Shown here one piece after another: positions 62,810 through 64,000 of a DNA stretch of 64,000 nt. The translations under genes were made by a program, and so were the position numbers. Source of the stretch: DASWJS01 sp036397035 (lineage in GTDB: Bacteria; Actinomycetota; AC-67); assembly GCA_036397035.1 (NCBI GenBank), contig DASWJS010000020.1, forward strand, positions 1 through 64,000, in the 5' to 3' direction. Below the pieces are notes generated by a model that was not told the origin of the DNA, did no database searches, and saw only the letters and a program-made list of their open reading frames with translations. Position 1 is the stretch's first letter. Each line of letters begins with the position of its first letter.

Positions 62810-64000
62810 TCAGCAGGTGGCCGACGCCGTGCAGGCCGCGAACTGCGACGCGCTGCGCACGACGACCTTGACCACCAGGTACGAGCCGGCGATTCCCTTC
62901 TCCGCATCGGCCGGGGCGACGGCTCCGCGAGGATCCCCGACCCAGAACAGGATCACCCACGGGCCCGCTTGGGCGGGCGCCGGCGTCCACCGGAAGTCGC
63001 CGGTGCGGGGGTCGATCGACATGCCGTCCGGCACGTCGCTCGTGGGCTTGGGTGTGACCTTCAATCCGCCCGCGGGAAGCTCGGTCACCGGGGCGATGAC
63101 GAACGGGATGCCGAACCGGAGCGGGTCGTCGTCCCGGTCGCGCGCCTTGAGCTTCAGGTGGGTCTCTTCCAGCGGGTTGACGGTGTACACGTCGCGCTCC
63201 AGCGGCTTGAGGATCGGCGCGCGGTTGGGGATCAGCGTCCGATCGTGCACGAAGACGTCGGAAACGGCGTTGGAGTCTCCGGTCGCGACGCCGCCGTCGG
63301 CCGAAGCGAAGACGACGTGCTGCGCGTCGTAGGACATCGCGAGCCGCGTCGATGCGCCGCCGATCTCGGCGGCCTTGGGTCCGACCGAGACGCGACCGAG
63401 CGCCCGCTCGCGCGTGTCCACAAGGAAGACGTCGGTCGCTCCGTTGCCGTCGCCGGGGATCAGGTTCGTCGCGTCGGAGGCGAAGGCGATCGCATGGCCC
63501 TGCGAGGAGATCTGCGGGTTGTAGCTGTCGCCGTCGGCGGGAAGGCCGAGCAGCCCGCGCGACATGTTCTGCGGCGCGCCCTTGCCGACGCGGTCGTAGA
63601 GGTAGACGTTCCTTTGGTCGAGCGGGTTGGCGGCCAAGCCGTCCTTCTCGACGGGGAACTCATGCTCGCCGTTGACGTTCTTCGCCGCGGAGTCGGAGTC
63701 GATCACGCTCCACGCGACCATCGCCATGTGCCTTCCGTCGGCCGCGAGGGCGGGGGCGTCGAAGAACATCCGGTACTTCCCGTCGCGCGGCACCGCGCGC
63801 ACCATCCTGGTCGTGTCCTTGTCTCGATTGAGGATGAGGACGTCGGACGACCACATCCCGCTCGTGCCGTCGCCGGCCACGTCCGGCGTGATCTCGGGTC
63901 CGCCCTGCTGTTCGGCCGCTTCAAGGGGCCGCAACGGCGCGCGCCGCGCACGACGCAGGTAGGCGACGTGGCGGCCGTTGTAACCGATGGTCGCCTGCTC
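62810..64000 (-). CDS. Surface propeller protein, PD40/TolB-like, cut by window edge
   Basis: The frame is open through the right edge of the window. The last in-window residues (ATIGYNGRHVAYLRRAR) match the repeat unit that recurs downstream (NPQISSQGHAIAFAS; TRLAMSYDAQHVVFAS), so the gene continues beyond 64000 and its start is not seen. About five TolB/PD40-type repeats are followed by a Pro-rich Ig-like segment (PRTGDFRWTPAPAQAGPWVI, putative cadherin/Put_Ig fold) and a C-terminal Cys pair (FAACTASATC). It is presumably secreted, but a signal peptide cannot be checked. Confidence 0.75.
   Translation of the reverse strand, partial: EQATIGYNGRHVAYLRRARRAPLRPLEAAEQQGGPEITPDVAGDGTSGMWSSDVLILNRDKDTTRMVRAVPRDGKYRMFFDAPALAADGRHMAMVAWSVIDSDSAAKNVNGEHEFPVEKDGLAANPLDQRNVYLYDRVGKGAPQNMSRGLLGLPADGDSYNPQISSQGHAIAFASDATNLIPGDGNGATDVFLVDTRERALGRVSVGPKAAEIGGASTRLAMSYDAQHVVFASADGGVATGDSNAVSDVFVHDRTLIPNRAPILKPLERDVYTVNPLEETHLKLKARDRDDDPLRFGIPFVIAPVTELPAGGLKVTPKPTSDVPDGMSIDPRTGDFRWTPAPAQAGPWVILFWVGDPRGAVAPADAEKGIAGSYLVVKVVVRSASQFAACTASATC

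Overview
The window is GC-rich, gene-dense DNA, most likely from an uncultured or deep-branching actinobacterium. The evidence is a neighbouring pair of DUF3263 and LytR_C genes (the arrangement of mycobacterial Rv0430-Rv0431), many GTG/TTG starts, several genes whose start lies 6-9 nt after a TAnnnT -10 box (leaderless style), a caa3-type oxidase with CtaG, and trehalose synthesis by both OtsA/OtsB and TreT. The first genes (PIN/TRAM membrane protein, ispD, ispF, cysS, rlmB, sigH) follow the yacL-to-sigH order of Firmicutes and early-branching Actinobacteria. I cannot name the species.

Layout. 0-5.7 kb: isoprenoid/translation block ending in sigH, then tRNA-Thr on the other strand. 5.8-14.9 kb: Glu/Leu-type dehydrogenase, DUF3263, LytR_C, trehalose genes, AI-2E family transporter, HAD phosphatase, threonine synthase overlapping a sulfur-carrier-like protein. 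15-18.5 kb: Rrf2 regulator, lysine-rich histone-like protein, type 5 uracil-DNA glycosylase, and groEL behind a near-perfect CIRCE operator. 18.6-25.7 kb: an accessory island of short, mostly unrelated genes all on the + strand. It opens with a broken tyrosine recombinase whose remaining sequence matches integron integrases, and five attC-like inverted repeats lie between genes. Its content is cassette-like: DUF433/DUF5615 and HicAB toxin-antitoxin pairs, a PD-(D/E)XK nuclease, a lone ClpX-type zinc finger, a lipoprotein, a carbonic anhydrase fragment and a GrpB protein. I read it as a decayed chromosomal integron. The island and its right flank also hold two proteins with the N-terminal or DUF4157 signature of cargo of extracellular contractile injection systems (eCIS); one is fused to an L,D-transpeptidase-like domain. 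No eCIS structural gene is in the window.

27-38.3 kb (minus strand): secreted and surface proteins (a PstS-like binding protein, a 1406-residue beta-propeller plus phosphoesterase-like protein with a C-terminal membrane anchor, two lipoprotein/secreted proteins) with ftsH among them. 38.4-41 kb: aldehyde and alcohol dehydrogenases. 41-51.4 kb: a full aerobic terminal oxidase locus (ctaC with fused cytochrome c, ctaD, subunits III and IV, ctaG), heme A synthesis (ctaA, ctaB) and three cupredoxin proteins carrying one, two and three copper domains, plus a Tat-exported thioredoxin-like protein. 51.4-64 kb: polyprenyl synthase, larE, a CvpA-CAP fusion, an AAA ATPase, glnD, a TolB-like lipoprotein, an M23 peptidase, a Flp-pilin-like Gly/Ser-rich membrane protein, Hsp20, a methyltransferase, and a propeller protein that runs off the right edge.

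Only two stretches over 300 bases lack an intact gene: 18446-19115 (integrase remnant) and 22956-23295 (attC-like site and carbonic anhydrase fragment).
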